Positions 1 to 11,134 of a DNA stretch of 47,038 bases are shown one piece after another. The stretch spans positions 1 through 47,038 of the forward strand of contig CANBWY010000009.1 of NCBI GenBank assembly GCA_947373245.1, written 5' to 3'. Under the pieces are notes generated by a model. That model worked only from the letters and a program-made list of their open reading frames with translations, had not been told where the DNA came from and did not search any database. The translations under genes and the position numbers were made by a program. This stretch comes from Comamonadaceae bacterium. Lineage in GTDB: Bacteria > Pseudomonadota > Gammaproteobacteria > Burkholderiales > Burkholderiaceae_C. How positions within the stretch are numbered: position 1 is the stretch's first letter; each line of letters opens with the position of its first letter.

Positions 1-42
1 AACGCCCACGCCAGCCACCACAAACTGGTGGGCGCCGCCTAA
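1..42 (+). CDS. C-terminal end of an upstream gene (partial, unidentified)
   Basis: Reading from base 1 in frame gives 13 codons (NAHASHHKLVGAA) and a TAA at 40-42. This looks like the tail of a gene that enters from the left edge. The visible part is too short to assign a family. The stretch after it (43-143) holds a promoter-like pair and a hairpin but no other coding signal. Confidence 0.3.
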   Translation, partial: NAHASHHKLVGAA

Positions 43-65
43 GTCGGCACTTCACGGACGAAAGA

Positions 66-89
66 GGGCGGTGCAGATGTCTGCCGCCC
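66..89 (+). terminator. GC-rich hairpin downstream of the partial gene
   Basis: GGGCG (66-70) pairs with CGCCC (85-89), and an inner GCAG/CTGC pair (73-76 with 81-84) closes a 4-base loop. No T-run follows, so this is either a weak or Rho-assisted terminator for the upstream gene or simply a stable leader hairpin. Confidence 0.3.
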
Positions 90-90
90 C

Positions 91-117
91 TTGAAATAGG
101 GGCTGGGCGCCTATAAT
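91..117 (+). promoter_or_regulatory. Candidate sigma-70 promoter for the FmdB-DUF502-aspS operon
   Basis: TTGAAA (91-96) and a perfect TATAAT (112-117) are separated by 15 bases, shorter than the usual 17. Transcription would begin about 20 bases before the FmdB start codon. The exact -10 match makes this one of the better promoter candidates in the window. Confidence 0.5.
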
Positions 118-143
118 TCAGGGTTTTACCGAACACCCTCGCC

Positions 144-479
144 ATGCCAATTTACGCCTACAAATGCGGGTCCTGCGGTCATGCCAAGGACGTGCTACAA
201 AAAATTGCGGATGCACCGCTGACGGATTGCCCCGAGTGCGGCAAGCCTACATTTTCCAAACAACTCACCGCTGCGGGCTTTCAGCTCAAAGGTTCGGGTT
301 GGTACGCCACCGATTTCAAAGGCGGCACGGGCGGCACATCTGCCCCTGCAGCAACAGCGGGCACAGCTGCCGCAGCCACGACCAGCGCCAGTTCCAGCGG
401 CAGCACGGATACCGCATCTAGCAGCTCCACTACGCCAGCAGCTTCGGGCGGTTGCGCCACGGGCTGCGCGTGTCACTGA
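144..479 (+). CDS. FmdB-family zinc-ribbon protein
   Basis: 111 residues. The N-terminal 45 residues are a typical FmdB/CxxC_CxxC_SSSS regulatory domain: it opens MPIYAYKC and carries two zinc knuckles, C8-x2-C11 and C29-x2-C32. A linker (about 60-100) of almost pure Ala, Thr, Ser and Gly follows, and the protein ends in a Cys/His-rich tail (C104, C108, C110, H111) that could bind a metal. FmdB proteins are small, presumably regulatory proteins without a settled biochemical role. The gene sits 24 bases before the DUF502 gene and is first in the FmdB-DUF502-aspS cluster common in Burkholderiales. No strong Shine-Dalgarno precedes the ATG. Family assignment is secure; function is unknown. Confidence 0.9.
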   Translation: MPIYAYKCGSCGHAKDVLQKIADAPLTDCPECGKPTFSKQLTAAGFQLKGSGWYATDFKGGTGGTSAPAATAGTAAAATTSASSSGSTDTASSSSTTPAASGGCATGCACH

Positions 480-503
480 TTTTTCAAAACCGCAAAGCAC
501 TTC

Positions 504-1139
504 ATGCCGATTAAAAAATACCTGCTCGCTGGCCTCTTGGTCTGGACGCCTTTGGCCATTACGGTCTGGGTGCTGACTTGGCTCGTGGGTGTGATGGACG
601 GCATCTTCATCGACACCATTTCTAAGTTTCGCCCTTTGGTGTCGCAAGACACAGTCACAAGCCTGCGCAACATGACAGGTTTGGGCGTGATCTTGGTGTT
701 ACTGGTCTTGCTGCTCACCGGTGCTTTGGCTTCCAACGTACTGGGCAAATGGCTGGTGCGTCAGTGGGACAAGTTGTTCACCAACATCCCCATCGTCAAG
801 TCGATTTACGCCAGCGTCAAAAAAGTGTCCGACACGTTGTTTTCTAGCAATGGCAATGCGTTTCGCAAAGCCTTGTTGGTGCAATACCCGCACGCAGGCA
901 TGTGGACCATCGCTTTCCAAACTGGCACGCCCGTGGGCGAAGTGGCCGACAAATTGGGGGCCGACCACTTGAGCGTCTACGTGCCCACCACCCCCAACCC
1001 CACCAGCGGATTTTTCTTGCTGGTGCCGCGCAGCGATGTCATCGAGCTCGATTTGAGCGTCGACGAGGCGCTGACGTATGTCATCTCCATGGGCGCTGTG
1101 TCCCCTAGCGCCCCAGCTATCAACGAAAAGAGAAACTAA
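504..1139 (+). CDS. DUF502 family inner-membrane protein
   Basis: 211 residues, with two hydrophobic helices near the N terminus (about 6-30 and 58-80) and a soluble C-terminal domain. The body ([20 protein letters not shown], then a region around [10 protein letters not shown] and [12 protein letters not shown]) is the recognisable DUF502 core. The molecular role is not known; the protein should sit in the inner membrane. It lies between the FmdB gene and aspS, and its TAA is only two bases from the aspS ATG, so the three genes are probably co-transcribed. Confidence 0.9.
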   Translation: MPIKKYLLAGLLVWTPLAITVWVLTWLVGVMDGIFIDTISKFRPLVSQDTVTSLRNMTGLGVILVLLVLLLTGALASNVLGKWLVRQWDKLFTNIPIVKSIYASVKKVSDTLFSSNGNAFRKALLVQYPHAGMWTIAFQTGTPVGEVADKLGADHLSVYVPTTPNPTSGFFLLVPRSDVIELDLSVDEALTYVISMGAVSPSAPAINEKRN

Positions 1140-1141
1140 AA

Positions 1142-2956
1142 ATGGCAATGCGCTCCCACTATTGCGGTCTGGTGACCGAAGCCCTCCAAGGCCAAACCGT
1201 GAGCCTGTGCGGCTGGGTCAACCGCCGTCGTGACCACGGCGGCGTGATCTTCATCGACTTGCGTGACCGCGAAGGCTACGTGCAAGTGGTGTGCGACCCT
1301 GACCGTCCCGAAATGTTCCAAGTGGCCGAGAACGTGCGCAATGAGTTTTGCATCCAAGTCAAAGGCTTGGTGCGCGCCCGTCCTGATGGCACCACCAATG
1401 AAGGCTTGAAGAGCGGCAAGATTGAAGTGTTGTGCCACGAACTCATCGTGTTGAACGAGTCGGTCACGCCACCGTTCCAAATTGACGACGACAACTTGTC
1501 TGAGACCACGCGCCTCACACATCGCGTGCTTGATCTGCGTCGCCCGTACATGCAAAACAACCTGATGCTGCGCTACAAAGTGGCCATGGAAGTGCGCAAG
1601 TACTTGGACGAGAACGGCTTCGTTGACATCGAAACACCGATGCTCACGAAGAGCACGCCCGAAGGCGCGCGCGATTACCTCGTGCCTAGCCGTGTGCACG
1701 ACGGTCATTTCTTTGCGTTGCCACAGTCGCCTCAGTTGTTCAAGCAGCTGTTGATGGTGGCGGGCTATGACCGTTACTACCAAATCACCAAATGCTTCCG
1801 TGACGAAGACTTGCGTGCCGATCGCCAGCCTGAATTTACCCAGATTGATATTGAAACCTCGTTCTTGACCGAGGAAGAAATTCGCGACATGTTCCAAGGC
1901 ATGATCAAGCGCGTGTTCACCAAAACGATTGGCGTAGACCTCGGCGAGTTCCCCGTCATGACCTACCAAGACGCCATGCACATCTACGGCTCTGACAAGC
2001 CAGACTTGCGTGTGAAGTTGCAGTTCACCGAGTTGACCGATGTCATGGGCGATGTGGACTTCAAAGTGTTCTCTGGCGCCGCCAATATGAAGGGCGGCCG
2101 TGTGGTGGCCTTGCGCGTGCCAAACGGCTCTGTTGAAGGTGGCGGCATCAGCCGTGGCGAGATCGACGCGTACACCGAGTTCGTCAAGATCTACGGTGCC
2201 AAAGGCTTGGCCTATATCCGCGTCAACGACTTGTCAAAAGGTCGTGACGGTTTGCAGTCGCCCATCGTCAAGAACATCCACGACGCAGCTTTGGCCGCTG
2301 TATTGGAACGCACAGGCGCACAAAATGGCGACTTGATTTTCTTCGGTGCTGATAAGGCGAAAATTGTCAACGACGCCATCGGTGCTTTGCGCATCAAGAT
2401 CGGCCACAGTGAGTTCGGCAAGAAGAACGGTTTGTTCGAAGACCGTTGGGCCCCCATGTGGGTGGTCGACTTCCCGATGTTCGAGTTCGACGACGAAAGC
2501 CAACGCTACACCGCCGTGCACCACCCCTTCACCGCGCCCAAAGATGGCCACGAAGACTGGATGGTCACCGCGCCCGAGAAGTGCATCTCCAAGGGCTACG
2601 ACATGGTGTTGAACGGCTGGGAAATGGGTGGCGGCTCGGTGCGTATCCACCGCGCGGACGTGCAACAAAAAGTGTTTGACGCGTTGAAGATCACGCCCGA
2701 AGAAGCTCAGCTCAAGTTCGGTTTCTTGCTCGACGCGCTGCAATACGGCGCACCGCCACACGGTGGTTTGGCCTTCGGTTTGGACCGGATCGTCACTTTG
2801 ATGACCGGCGCTGAATCCATCCGCGACGTGATCGCTTTCCCCAAGACCCAACGCGCGCAGTGCTTGTTGACACAAGCGCCAAGCCTCGTGGACGAAAAGC
2901 AGTTGCGCGAATTGCACATTCGCTTGCGCAATTTGGATGCGCCAAAAACGGCTTAA
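1142..2956 (+). CDS. aspS: Aspartyl-tRNA synthetase (bacterial type)
   Basis: 604 residues, class II aminoacyl-tRNA synthetase charging tRNA with aspartate in the cytoplasm. Order of domains: N-terminal OB-fold anticodon-binding domain (about 1-110, with [13 protein letters not shown]), catalytic core with motif 2 ([16 protein letters not shown]220) and motif 3 (GLAFGLDR, R549), and the GAD insertion (about 290-420) typical of bacterial AspRS. Length matches the family. Many Burkholderiales AspRS enzymes also charge tRNA-Asn for the GatCAB pathway; sequence reading alone cannot decide that here. The start MAMRSHYCG agrees with homologues. A strong hairpin follows the gene. Confidence 0.97.
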   Translation: MAMRSHYCGLVTEALQGQTVSLCGWVNRRRDHGGVIFIDLRDREGYVQVVCDPDRPEMFQVAENVRNEFCIQVKGLVRARPDGTTNEGLKSGKIEVLCHELIVLNESVTPPFQIDDDNLSETTRLTHRVLDLRRPYMQNNLMLRYKVAMEVRKYLDENGFVDIETPMLTKSTPEGARDYLVPSRVHDGHFFALPQSPQLFKQLLMVAGYDRYYQITKCFRDEDLRADRQPEFTQIDIETSFLTEEEIRDMFQGMIKRVFTKTIGVDLGEFPVMTYQDAMHIYGSDKPDLRVKLQFTELTDVMGDVDFKVFSGAANMKGGRVVALRVPNGSVEGGGISRGEIDAYTEFVKIYGAKGLAYIRVNDLSKGRDGLQSPIVKNIHDAALAAVLERTGAQNGDLIFFGADKAKIVNDAIGALRIKIGHSEFGKKNGLFEDRWAPMWVVDFPMFEFDDESQRYTAVHHPFTAPKDGHEDWMVTAPEKCISKGYDMVLNGWEMGGGSVRIHRADVQQKVFDALKITPEEAQLKFGFLLDALQYGAPPHGGLAFGLDRIVTLMTGAESIRDVIAFPKTQRAQCLLTQAPSLVDEKQLRELHIRLRNLDAPKTA

Positions 2957-2966
2957 GTTTTTGTAG

Positions 2967-5863
<2,897 letters not shown>

Positions 5864-5913
5864 GACGTAATTGGATGTAATGTGCGTGTGTTTTCTGTAG
5901 AGTATCGACTAGG

Positions 5914-6831
5914 ATGTTTGAAGTTATGACGCTATCCAAATTTCCCAATCATCAATACCAACTGCCTGCAGCCGATCGCCACTTGTCCTACAGCGAAGTG
6001 GGCGACGCCGGCAGTGCGCATGTGTTGTTGTGCTTGCCGGGCTTGTTAGAAACCCGCGCCACGTTTGACCCGCTGCTGCAAGCCGCCGTGGGTGTGCGAG
6101 GCTTGCGCATCATCAGCCTTGACTTGTGCGGGCGGGGTGCCTCCAGCCTGTTGCCGGGTGACGAGGGCTACACCATGCAGGTGTATTTGCACGACACGAT
6201 GGCATTTATCCAGCACGTGGTGATGCATGCGGCTGTGCCCGTGAAGCGCCTAGAGGTGATGGGCACCAGCATGGGCGGCATCTTGGCGATGTATTTGGCA
6301 CATGAGGCCAGCAACCACATTGAGGGTTTGTTTTTGAACGACATAGGCTTGAATTTGCCTTGGATGTCGATTTATGGTTTGTACGACGGCATGAAGGTGG
6401 AGGGTCGTTTGCCGACGCCCGAAGTCATGGCTGCGCAGTTCAACGTGAGCTTGGGCGCGGTATTGGCTGTGCAGTCGCCCGCGCACTTTGATTTGCCGTA
6501 TCGCAAAGACTGGAAGGGCATGAACTTTGGTCACTTGCTGAACCATTTCAAAGGTCCTGTGCGTTTGATTCACGGCAGCGAGTCTGGCGTGTGCCCGCCC
6601 GAGCAAGTGCGCTTGATGAAAAGCGAGTTTGCGCATTGCCAGGTGCTAGAAGTGCCAGGCGCGCACCATCCAGCGCCGCTCACGCCCGAGGTTTGCGCGT
6701 TTGTGTTGAAGGCACTCAGCGAAGTGCCTGAGGCTGCGGAGTCGACCGAAGCCAAAGAGCTGCGCGAAGAGAAAGAGCGTGGCTTTTGGCCTTGGCTTAA
6801 GCAGCGCTACCGAGACGCCAAAGCGACGTAA
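5914..6831 (+). CDS. Alpha/beta-hydrolase fold protein
   Basis: 305 residues. The nucleophile elbow is GTSMGG with S119, the oxyanion-loop region is LPGLLETR (41-48), and a C-terminal GAHHP supplies the likely catalytic His (H251 or H252); the acid may lie in the HGSESG segment near 220-225. The last 40 residues are charged and helix-prone (EAAESTEAKELREEKER). Probably a cytoplasmic esterase or hydrolase; the substrate cannot be read from the sequence. The ATG at 5926 (residue 5) is an alternative start, and neither start has a strong Shine-Dalgarno. The 3' end overlaps the convergent methyltransferase gene by 35 bases. Confidence 0.85.
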   Translation: MFEVMTLSKFPNHQYQLPAADRHLSYSEVGDAGSAHVLLCLPGLLETRATFDPLLQAAVGVRGLRIISLDLCGRGASSLLPGDEGYTMQVYLHDTMAFIQHVVMHAAVPVKRLEVMGTSMGGILAMYLAHEASNHIEGLFLNDIGLNLPWMSIYGLYDGMKVEGRLPTPEVMAAQFNVSLGAVLAVQSPAHFDLPYRKDWKGMNFGHLLNHFKGPVRLIHGSESGVCPPEQVRLMKSEFAHCQVLEVPGAHHPAPLTPEVCAFVLKALSEVPEAAESTEAKELREEKERGFWPWLKQRYRDAKAT

Positions 6832-7936
6832 CTTCTTTGGCGCGTGCCGCGTGTAGCGGGTCGGCCCCGTCGGTGGCTTTGCCGTGACGCGGCTTGATAT
6901 CGTGGCGGCCCAGCACCTGCAAGCCTGCTTGCGCGATCCAACCCAGCAGTTCGTCGCGGCTGCGTAGACCCAAGTGTTCGGCCAGGTCCGACAAGATCAG
7001 CCAGCCTTCGCCGCCTTGCGTCAGGTGAGCAGATAAGCCACTCAAGAACCCACGCAGCATGCGGCTGCCTTCGTCGTACACCGCGTGTTCGATGGGCGAG
7101 CTGGGGCGTGCGGGCACCCACGGTGGGTTGCACACGATCAGCGGTGCTTGGCCCTCGGGGAATAAATCGGTTTGCACGAGTTCGACTTTGTCGATGCGCT
7201 GCAAACGTTGCAAGTTTTCGCGGGCGCAGGTGATGGCGCGTGGGTCTTGGTCGGTGGCGACGATGTGTTGCACACCGCGTTTGGCCAACACCGCAGACAA
7301 CACGCCGGTGCCCACGCCAATGTCAAACGCCAAAGATTTGTCGCGGATGGGAGTGGTGGCGACCAAATCCACATACTCGCCGCGCACGGGCGAGAACACA
7401 CCGTAGTGGGGGTGAATGCGGTTGTTGGGACCGTCGCCCAAGGCCGGAATTTCCACCCCTTTTTTGCGCCACTCGTGTGCACCCACCAGCCCCAACAGCT
7501 CGCGCAGCGACACCATGCAGGCTTCGCCCGTGGCGGGTCCCCATGCTTCGGTGCAGGCTTGTTTCAGGTCGGGTGCGCGGCGCAGGGGGATGGCGTAGTC
7601 GCCGTTCAGTGGCACCAACACCATGGCCAGGGTGCGGGCACGTTGTCCCAAGGCTTGGCGGTGTAGGTTGAAGGCTTGGGCGGGGGCCATTTCGGGCTCT
7701 GGCCTTTTGCTTTTCTTTGGTTTGCGCTCGGTGCGACGCGCCAAGGCTTGCAGCAGTTGGCGTGCGTTGTGAAAGTCACCCTGCCACAACAAGCCCGTGC
7801 CCTCGCAAGCGAGGCGGTAGGCCGAGTCTGCGGACATCGTGTCGTTAGCGGCCACCACGCGGCGCGGTGCGGCAGCGCCGCTTTCGGCGCGCCATGTGGG
7901 GAGGTTGTCTAGGGGGGCGGTGGGGGCAGGGTGCAT
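6797..7936 (-). CDS. Class I SAM-dependent methyltransferase
   Basis: 379 residues from the chosen ATG (7934-7936); the frame is open 25 codons further up, but that stretch would run into the divergent gene. The N-terminal 150 residues hold a basic linker (RRTERKPKKSKRPEPE). The C-terminal half is a Rossmann methyltransferase: SAM motif I FDIGVGTGVL (204-213), acidic loop TDQDPRA (229-235), and the catalytic-type NPPW (270-273) found in enzymes that methylate amide or exocyclic nitrogens (PrmC/HemK-like, RsmC/RlmG-like). The target, probably an rRNA or protein residue, cannot be decided. It is divergent from the EEP gene with 38 bases between them. Confidence 0.85.
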   Translation of the reverse strand: MHPAPTAPLDNLPTWRAESGAAAPRRVVAANDTMSADSAYRLACEGTGLLWQGDFHNARQLLQALARRTERKPKKSKRPEPEMAPAQAFNLHRQALGQRARTLAMVLVPLNGDYAIPLRRAPDLKQACTEAWGPATGEACMVSLRELLGLVGAHEWRKKGVEIPALGDGPNNRIHPHYGVFSPVRGEYVDLVATTPIRDKSLAFDIGVGTGVLSAVLAKRGVQHIVATDQDPRAITCARENLQRLQRIDKVELVQTDLFPEGQAPLIVCNPPWVPARPSSPIEHAVYDEGSRMLRGFLSGLSAHLTQGGEGWLILSDLAEHLGLRSRDELLGWIAQAGLQVLGRHDIKPRHGKATDGADPLHAARAKEVTSLWRLGSAA

Positions 7937-7974
7937 GGCGGCATCATAGAGGGCGCTTCTCGTTCGGAGCGTGC

Positions 7975-8739
7975 ATGTTGAGGCACACTTACGCACAGAC
8001 CATGGAAACATTCAAAGTCGCTACCTACAACATCCACAAAGGCGTGCAGGGCTTGGGGCTGGCGCGTCGTTTAGAGATTCACAACCTTGGCCATGCCGTT
8101 GAGCAATTCGATGCCGACATCGTGTGCTTGCAGGAGGTGCGCGCGTTCAATCGCCAACAAGCGCGGCGCTTCAAGCATTGGCCCGATCAAGGGCAGGCTG
8201 ACTTTTTGGCACCCGAGGGCTACACGCCGGTGTACCGCACCAACGCCATCACCAAGCATGGCGAGCACGGCAACGCCTTGCTCAGCCGTTGGCCCGTGTT
8301 GGAGCATCGCCACGAAGACATGTCTGACCACCGACTTGAACAGCGAGGCTTGTTGCACGTCACTTTGCAGGTGCAAGCGCGCGAATTGCATGTCATCGTG
8401 GTGCATTTGGGTTTGTTGCCTGCGAGTCGCTTGCGTCAGACGCAACAGTTGCACGATTTCATTGAGCGCGAAGTGCCCGCCGATGCGCCCTTGTTGGTGG
8501 CCGGTGACTTCAACGATTGGGGCAGCGCCGTGGCCCACATGATGGCCACGGTGGGCTTGCACACCCATGTGGGCAAACCTTACCCCACCTATCCCTCGCG
8601 CCTGCCATGGGTGCAGTTCGACCATGTGTACGCCCGTGGCGTGCATCGCGTGGGTACCCATGTGCCGCGTGGTCCGATTTGGGGCCGCATGTCTGACCAC
8701 TTGCCCTTGTTGGTGACGTTTGCTTGGGACGCCCCATGA
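7975..8739 (+). CDS. Endonuclease/exonuclease/phosphatase (EEP) family protein
   Basis: 254 residues from the ATG at 7975, which has GGAG at 7966-7969 (5 bases away); the ATG at 8002 (METFKVATYN) is the start many homologues would suggest but lacks a Shine-Dalgarno. The EEP metal-dependent phosphodiesterase fold is shown by TYNIHKG (N19), CLQEVR, GDFNDW (D178, N180) and the terminal SDHLPL (D241, H242). It is cytoplasmic with no signal peptide. Its TGA overlaps the clsB ATG (ATGA), a translational coupling seen in other beta-proteobacteria, which suggests a role linked to phospholipid or nucleic-acid phosphodiester turnover; the substrate is unknown. Confidence 0.88.
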   Translation: MLRHTYAQTMETFKVATYNIHKGVQGLGLARRLEIHNLGHAVEQFDADIVCLQEVRAFNRQQARRFKHWPDQGQADFLAPEGYTPVYRTNAITKHGEHGNALLSRWPVLEHRHEDMSDHRLEQRGLLHVTLQVQARELHVIVVHLGLLPASRLRQTQQLHDFIEREVPADAPLLVAGDFNDWGSAVAHMMATVGLHTHVGKPYPTYPSRLPWVQFDHVYARGVHRVGTHVPRGPIWGRMSDHLPLLVTFAWDAP

Positions 8740-9935
8740 GCCCCTCGCCCGCACTGCCAGTCCCTTCGTCTGGGGACAGCATGCGTTTGTTGACAGGCGG
8801 GGTCGATCTGTTTGCCGCGCTCATCGAAGCGTTTGATGCCGCGCAGCAGGACGTGTATTTAGAGACCTATATTTTCAGCTTTTCAGGAGGCGGCGCAGAT
8901 GTGGCCAACGCGCTGATACGCGCTGCGCAACGGGGGGTGCAGGTCTGTGTGGTGGTCGATGGGGTTGGCACGGGCAAATTGCCTTTGGTGTGGTCTGAAC
9001 GCTTCTTGCAGGCAGGCGTGTGTGTGCGCGTGTTTTCGCCGGTGGTCGGGCTAGATGTTTGGCAGCCCAACAGTTGGCGTCGCTTGCACCGCAAGCTCTG
9101 CGTGGTGGACAACACGGTGGCGTTTTGCGGTGGCATCAACATCTTGGACGATTACTTGGACCCCCATGTGCAAGGCCTCTTGAAGTCCCCTCGCTTGGAC
9201 TACGCCGTGAGCTTGCGTGGGCCAATCGTTGCTGCGGTGCGTGCCACCATGAGGCATTTGTGGTCGCACATCGAAGCGGTGCGTGAGTTGCGCAGCCAAG
9301 ACCTGAGCGGCGCGCTAGAGGCCCTTCGGGCTGGCAAACAGCGCGTGCATTTGCCCATCCGTGGTGAAACGCAACTGGTGTTACGCGACAACCTGCGTCA
9401 CCGCACACACATTGAGCGCGCGTATCGCAAGGCAATGGGTGCGGCCCGTCAAGACATTGTGGTGGCCAATGCGTACTTTTTCCCTGGTCTGCGCTTGCGC
9501 CGTGCGATGGTGCTGGCGGCGCACCGGGGTGTGCGCGTGCGCTTGCTCTTACAGGGGCAGTACGAGTATTTCGTGCCTTATCACGCGACGCGCCAGCTCT
9601 ACGGCCAGCTGATGTCGGCGGGGGTGGAAATTTACGAATACCACGCCAGCTACTTGCACGCCAAGGTGGCTGTGGTGGATGGCAAGTGGTTCACCGTGGG
9701 CTCATCCAACTTAGACCCGTTTAGCTTGCTGCTGTCGCGTGAGGCCAACGTGGTCGCCCATGACCCGCATATTGCGCAAGCCTTGCAAGCCCATTTGCTG
9801 GAAGCCATGGAGCGCGGTGCGAAACGCGTAGACCCGCATGCTTACCTCAGTCGTGGCAGGTGGCAGCGTATGGTCGATGCTGTGGCCTCTGCACTGCTGC
9901 GCTTTGGTGTGTTTTTGACAGGCAAACGGTACTGA
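8736..9935 (+). CDS. clsB: Cardiolipin synthase B (phospholipase D family)
   Basis: 399 residues. Two HKD phospholipase D motifs are intact: H118-R-K120-x4-D125 (HRKLCVVD) and H308-A-K310-x4-D315 (HAKVAVVD), followed by GSSNLDP. Such enzymes transfer phosphatidyl groups to make cardiolipin at the inner membrane. There are no strong N-terminal membrane helices, as expected for ClsB rather than ClsA. The start is the ATG that overlaps the EEP stop codon; an in-frame ATG 12 bases upstream lies inside the EEP gene. Coupling to the EEP gene is the only operon context. Confidence 0.93.
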   Translation: MSPSPALPVPSSGDSMRLLTGGVDLFAALIEAFDAAQQDVYLETYIFSFSGGGADVANALIRAAQRGVQVCVVVDGVGTGKLPLVWSERFLQAGVCVRVFSPVVGLDVWQPNSWRRLHRKLCVVDNTVAFCGGINILDDYLDPHVQGLLKSPRLDYAVSLRGPIVAAVRATMRHLWSHIEAVRELRSQDLSGALEALRAGKQRVHLPIRGETQLVLRDNLRHRTHIERAYRKAMGAARQDIVVANAYFFPGLRLRRAMVLAAHRGVRVRLLLQGQYEYFVPYHATRQLYGQLMSAGVEIYEYHASYLHAKVAVVDGKWFTVGSSNLDPFSLLLSREANVVAHDPHIAQALQAHLLEAMERGAKRVDPHAYLSRGRWQRMVDAVASALLRFGVFLTGKRY

Positions 9936-9982
9936 GTAAGGGTGTGCTGTAAGGTTTTAAGTTCGCTGCTACCATCTTCAAC

Positions 9983-10681
9983 ATGACTGCAAAAGACAAC
10001 TTCGAAGGCACGCCCGTTTCTGTCAAGATTCGAGAGCGCATTGCCGCCTCACGCAAACGTTTTCACTCCAACGACAACATTGCCGAATTCATCCAACCCG
10101 GTGAGTTGGCGGTCTTGCTCGACGAAGTGGCCAGCAAAATGCAGGGCGTCCTCGACAGCATGGTGATTGACACCGAGAACGACCACAACACGGGTGACAC
10201 CGCCCGCCGCGTGGCCAAGATGTATTTGCAAGAGGTCTTCAAAGGCCGCTATGTGCCAGCACCGGCCATCACCGAATTCCCCAACGCCGAGCACCTCAAC
10301 GAGTTGATGATCGTCGGCCCCATTACCGTGCGTAGCGCGTGTAGCCACCACTTTTGCCCTGTCATTGGCAAAATCTGGATTGGCGTGCTGCCCAATGAGC
10401 GCACCAACGTGATTGGCTTGTCTAAATACGCGCGCTTGGCCGAATGGGTCATGGGCCGCCCCCAAATTCAAGAAGAAGCCGTGGTGCAACTGGCCGACTT
10501 GATTCAAGAAAAAACACAGCCCGATGGCTTGGCCATCGTGATGGAGGCCAGCCACTTCTGCATGTCGTGGCGCGGTGTGAAAGACATGGACAGCAAGATG
10601 ATCAACTCGGTCATGCGCGGTGCCTTCTTGAAAGACCCCAACTTGCGCCGTGAATTTTTGTCTCTGATTCCTAAAGGTTGA
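9983..10681 (+). CDS. folE: GTP cyclohydrolase I (FolE)
   Basis: 232 residues. Converts GTP to 7,8-dihydroneopterin triphosphate, the first step of folate synthesis. The zinc site is visible as C120 with H122/H123 in SACSHHFCPVIGK and C193 in ASHFCMSWRGV; the catalytic core around GVLPNERTNVIGLSK is conserved. Slightly longer than the E. coli enzyme (222), with an N-terminal extension. The next gene, a BLUF photosensor, starts 4 bases after the stop, so the two are likely co-transcribed. Confidence 0.95.
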   Translation: MTAKDNFEGTPVSVKIRERIAASRKRFHSNDNIAEFIQPGELAVLLDEVASKMQGVLDSMVIDTENDHNTGDTARRVAKMYLQEVFKGRYVPAPAITEFPNAEHLNELMIVGPITVRSACSHHFCPVIGKIWIGVLPNERTNVIGLSKYARLAEWVMGRPQIQEEAVVQLADLIQEKTQPDGLAIVMEASHFCMSWRGVKDMDSKMINSVMRGAFLKDPNLRREFLSLIPKG

Positions 10682-10685
10682 TGCC

Positions 10686-11111
10686 ATGCTCGTTCGTCTG
10701 TTGTATGTGAGCCGCTCCGTTCACCCCGAAACCCCAGAGCAAACCGAATCCATTTTGGCCAGCTCACGCGGTCACAACCTTAGCCACGGCATCACCGGTG
10801 TGCTGTGCTACGGCGGCGGCATTTACTTGCAAGCCATCGAAGGGGGGCGCAACCAAGTCAACGCGCTCTACACCCACATCGTCAAAGACCCGCGCCATAA
10901 AGACGTGGTGGTATTGGCTTACCAAGAAATCACCGAGCGCCGCTTTGGGGGCTGGACCATGGGCCAAGTGCGCTTGGACAAACTCAACCCGTCCATCGTC
11001 TTGAAGTACTCAGAAACACCTGAACTCGACCCCTACGGTGTGTCGGGCGATGTGTCTTTCGCATTGCTTGAAGAGTTGATGGCGACTGCGTCCATCATCG
11101 GCCGCGCCTAA
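10686..11111 (+). CDS. BLUF-domain blue-light (FAD) sensor protein
   Basis: 141 residues, essentially a stand-alone BLUF domain with a short C-terminal helical tail. All residues used in the AppA-type photocycle are present at the same mutual spacing: Y7, N31, Q49, W90 and M92, each 14 positions lower than AppA Y21, N45, Q63, W104 and M106. It should bind FAD and respond to blue light. There is no output domain, so it must act through a protein partner. It lies 4 bases after folE; a second ATG at 10681, overlapping the folE stop, is out of frame. Family and photochemistry are well supported; partner and output are unknown. Confidence 0.93.
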   Translation: MLVRLLYVSRSVHPETPEQTESILASSRGHNLSHGITGVLCYGGGIYLQAIEGGRNQVNALYTHIVKDPRHKDVVVLAYQEITERRFGGWTMGQVRLDKLNPSIVLKYSETPELDPYGVSGDVSFALLEELMATASIIGRA

Positions 11112-11115
11112 ACGC

Positions 11116-11134
11116 TGCCAGCATCACGCTGGCA
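11116..11134 (+). terminator. Hairpin between the BLUF gene and the DUF429 gene, overlapping a start codon
   Basis: TGCCAGC (11116-11122) and GCTGGCA (11128-11134) form a perfect 7-bp stem around ATCAC. The last base of the stem is the A of the DUF429 ATG. There is no T-run, so it may be a weak terminator for folE-BLUF, or it may limit translation of the next gene. Confidence 0.35.

Noticed and set aside
1136-1981. 281-codon open frame on the minus strand
   Set aside because: Antisense to aspS, His/Val-rich, no family features.
10681-10683. ATG overlapping the folE stop as the BLUF start
   Set aside because: It is not in the BLUF reading frame; the ATG at 10686 gives the intact domain.
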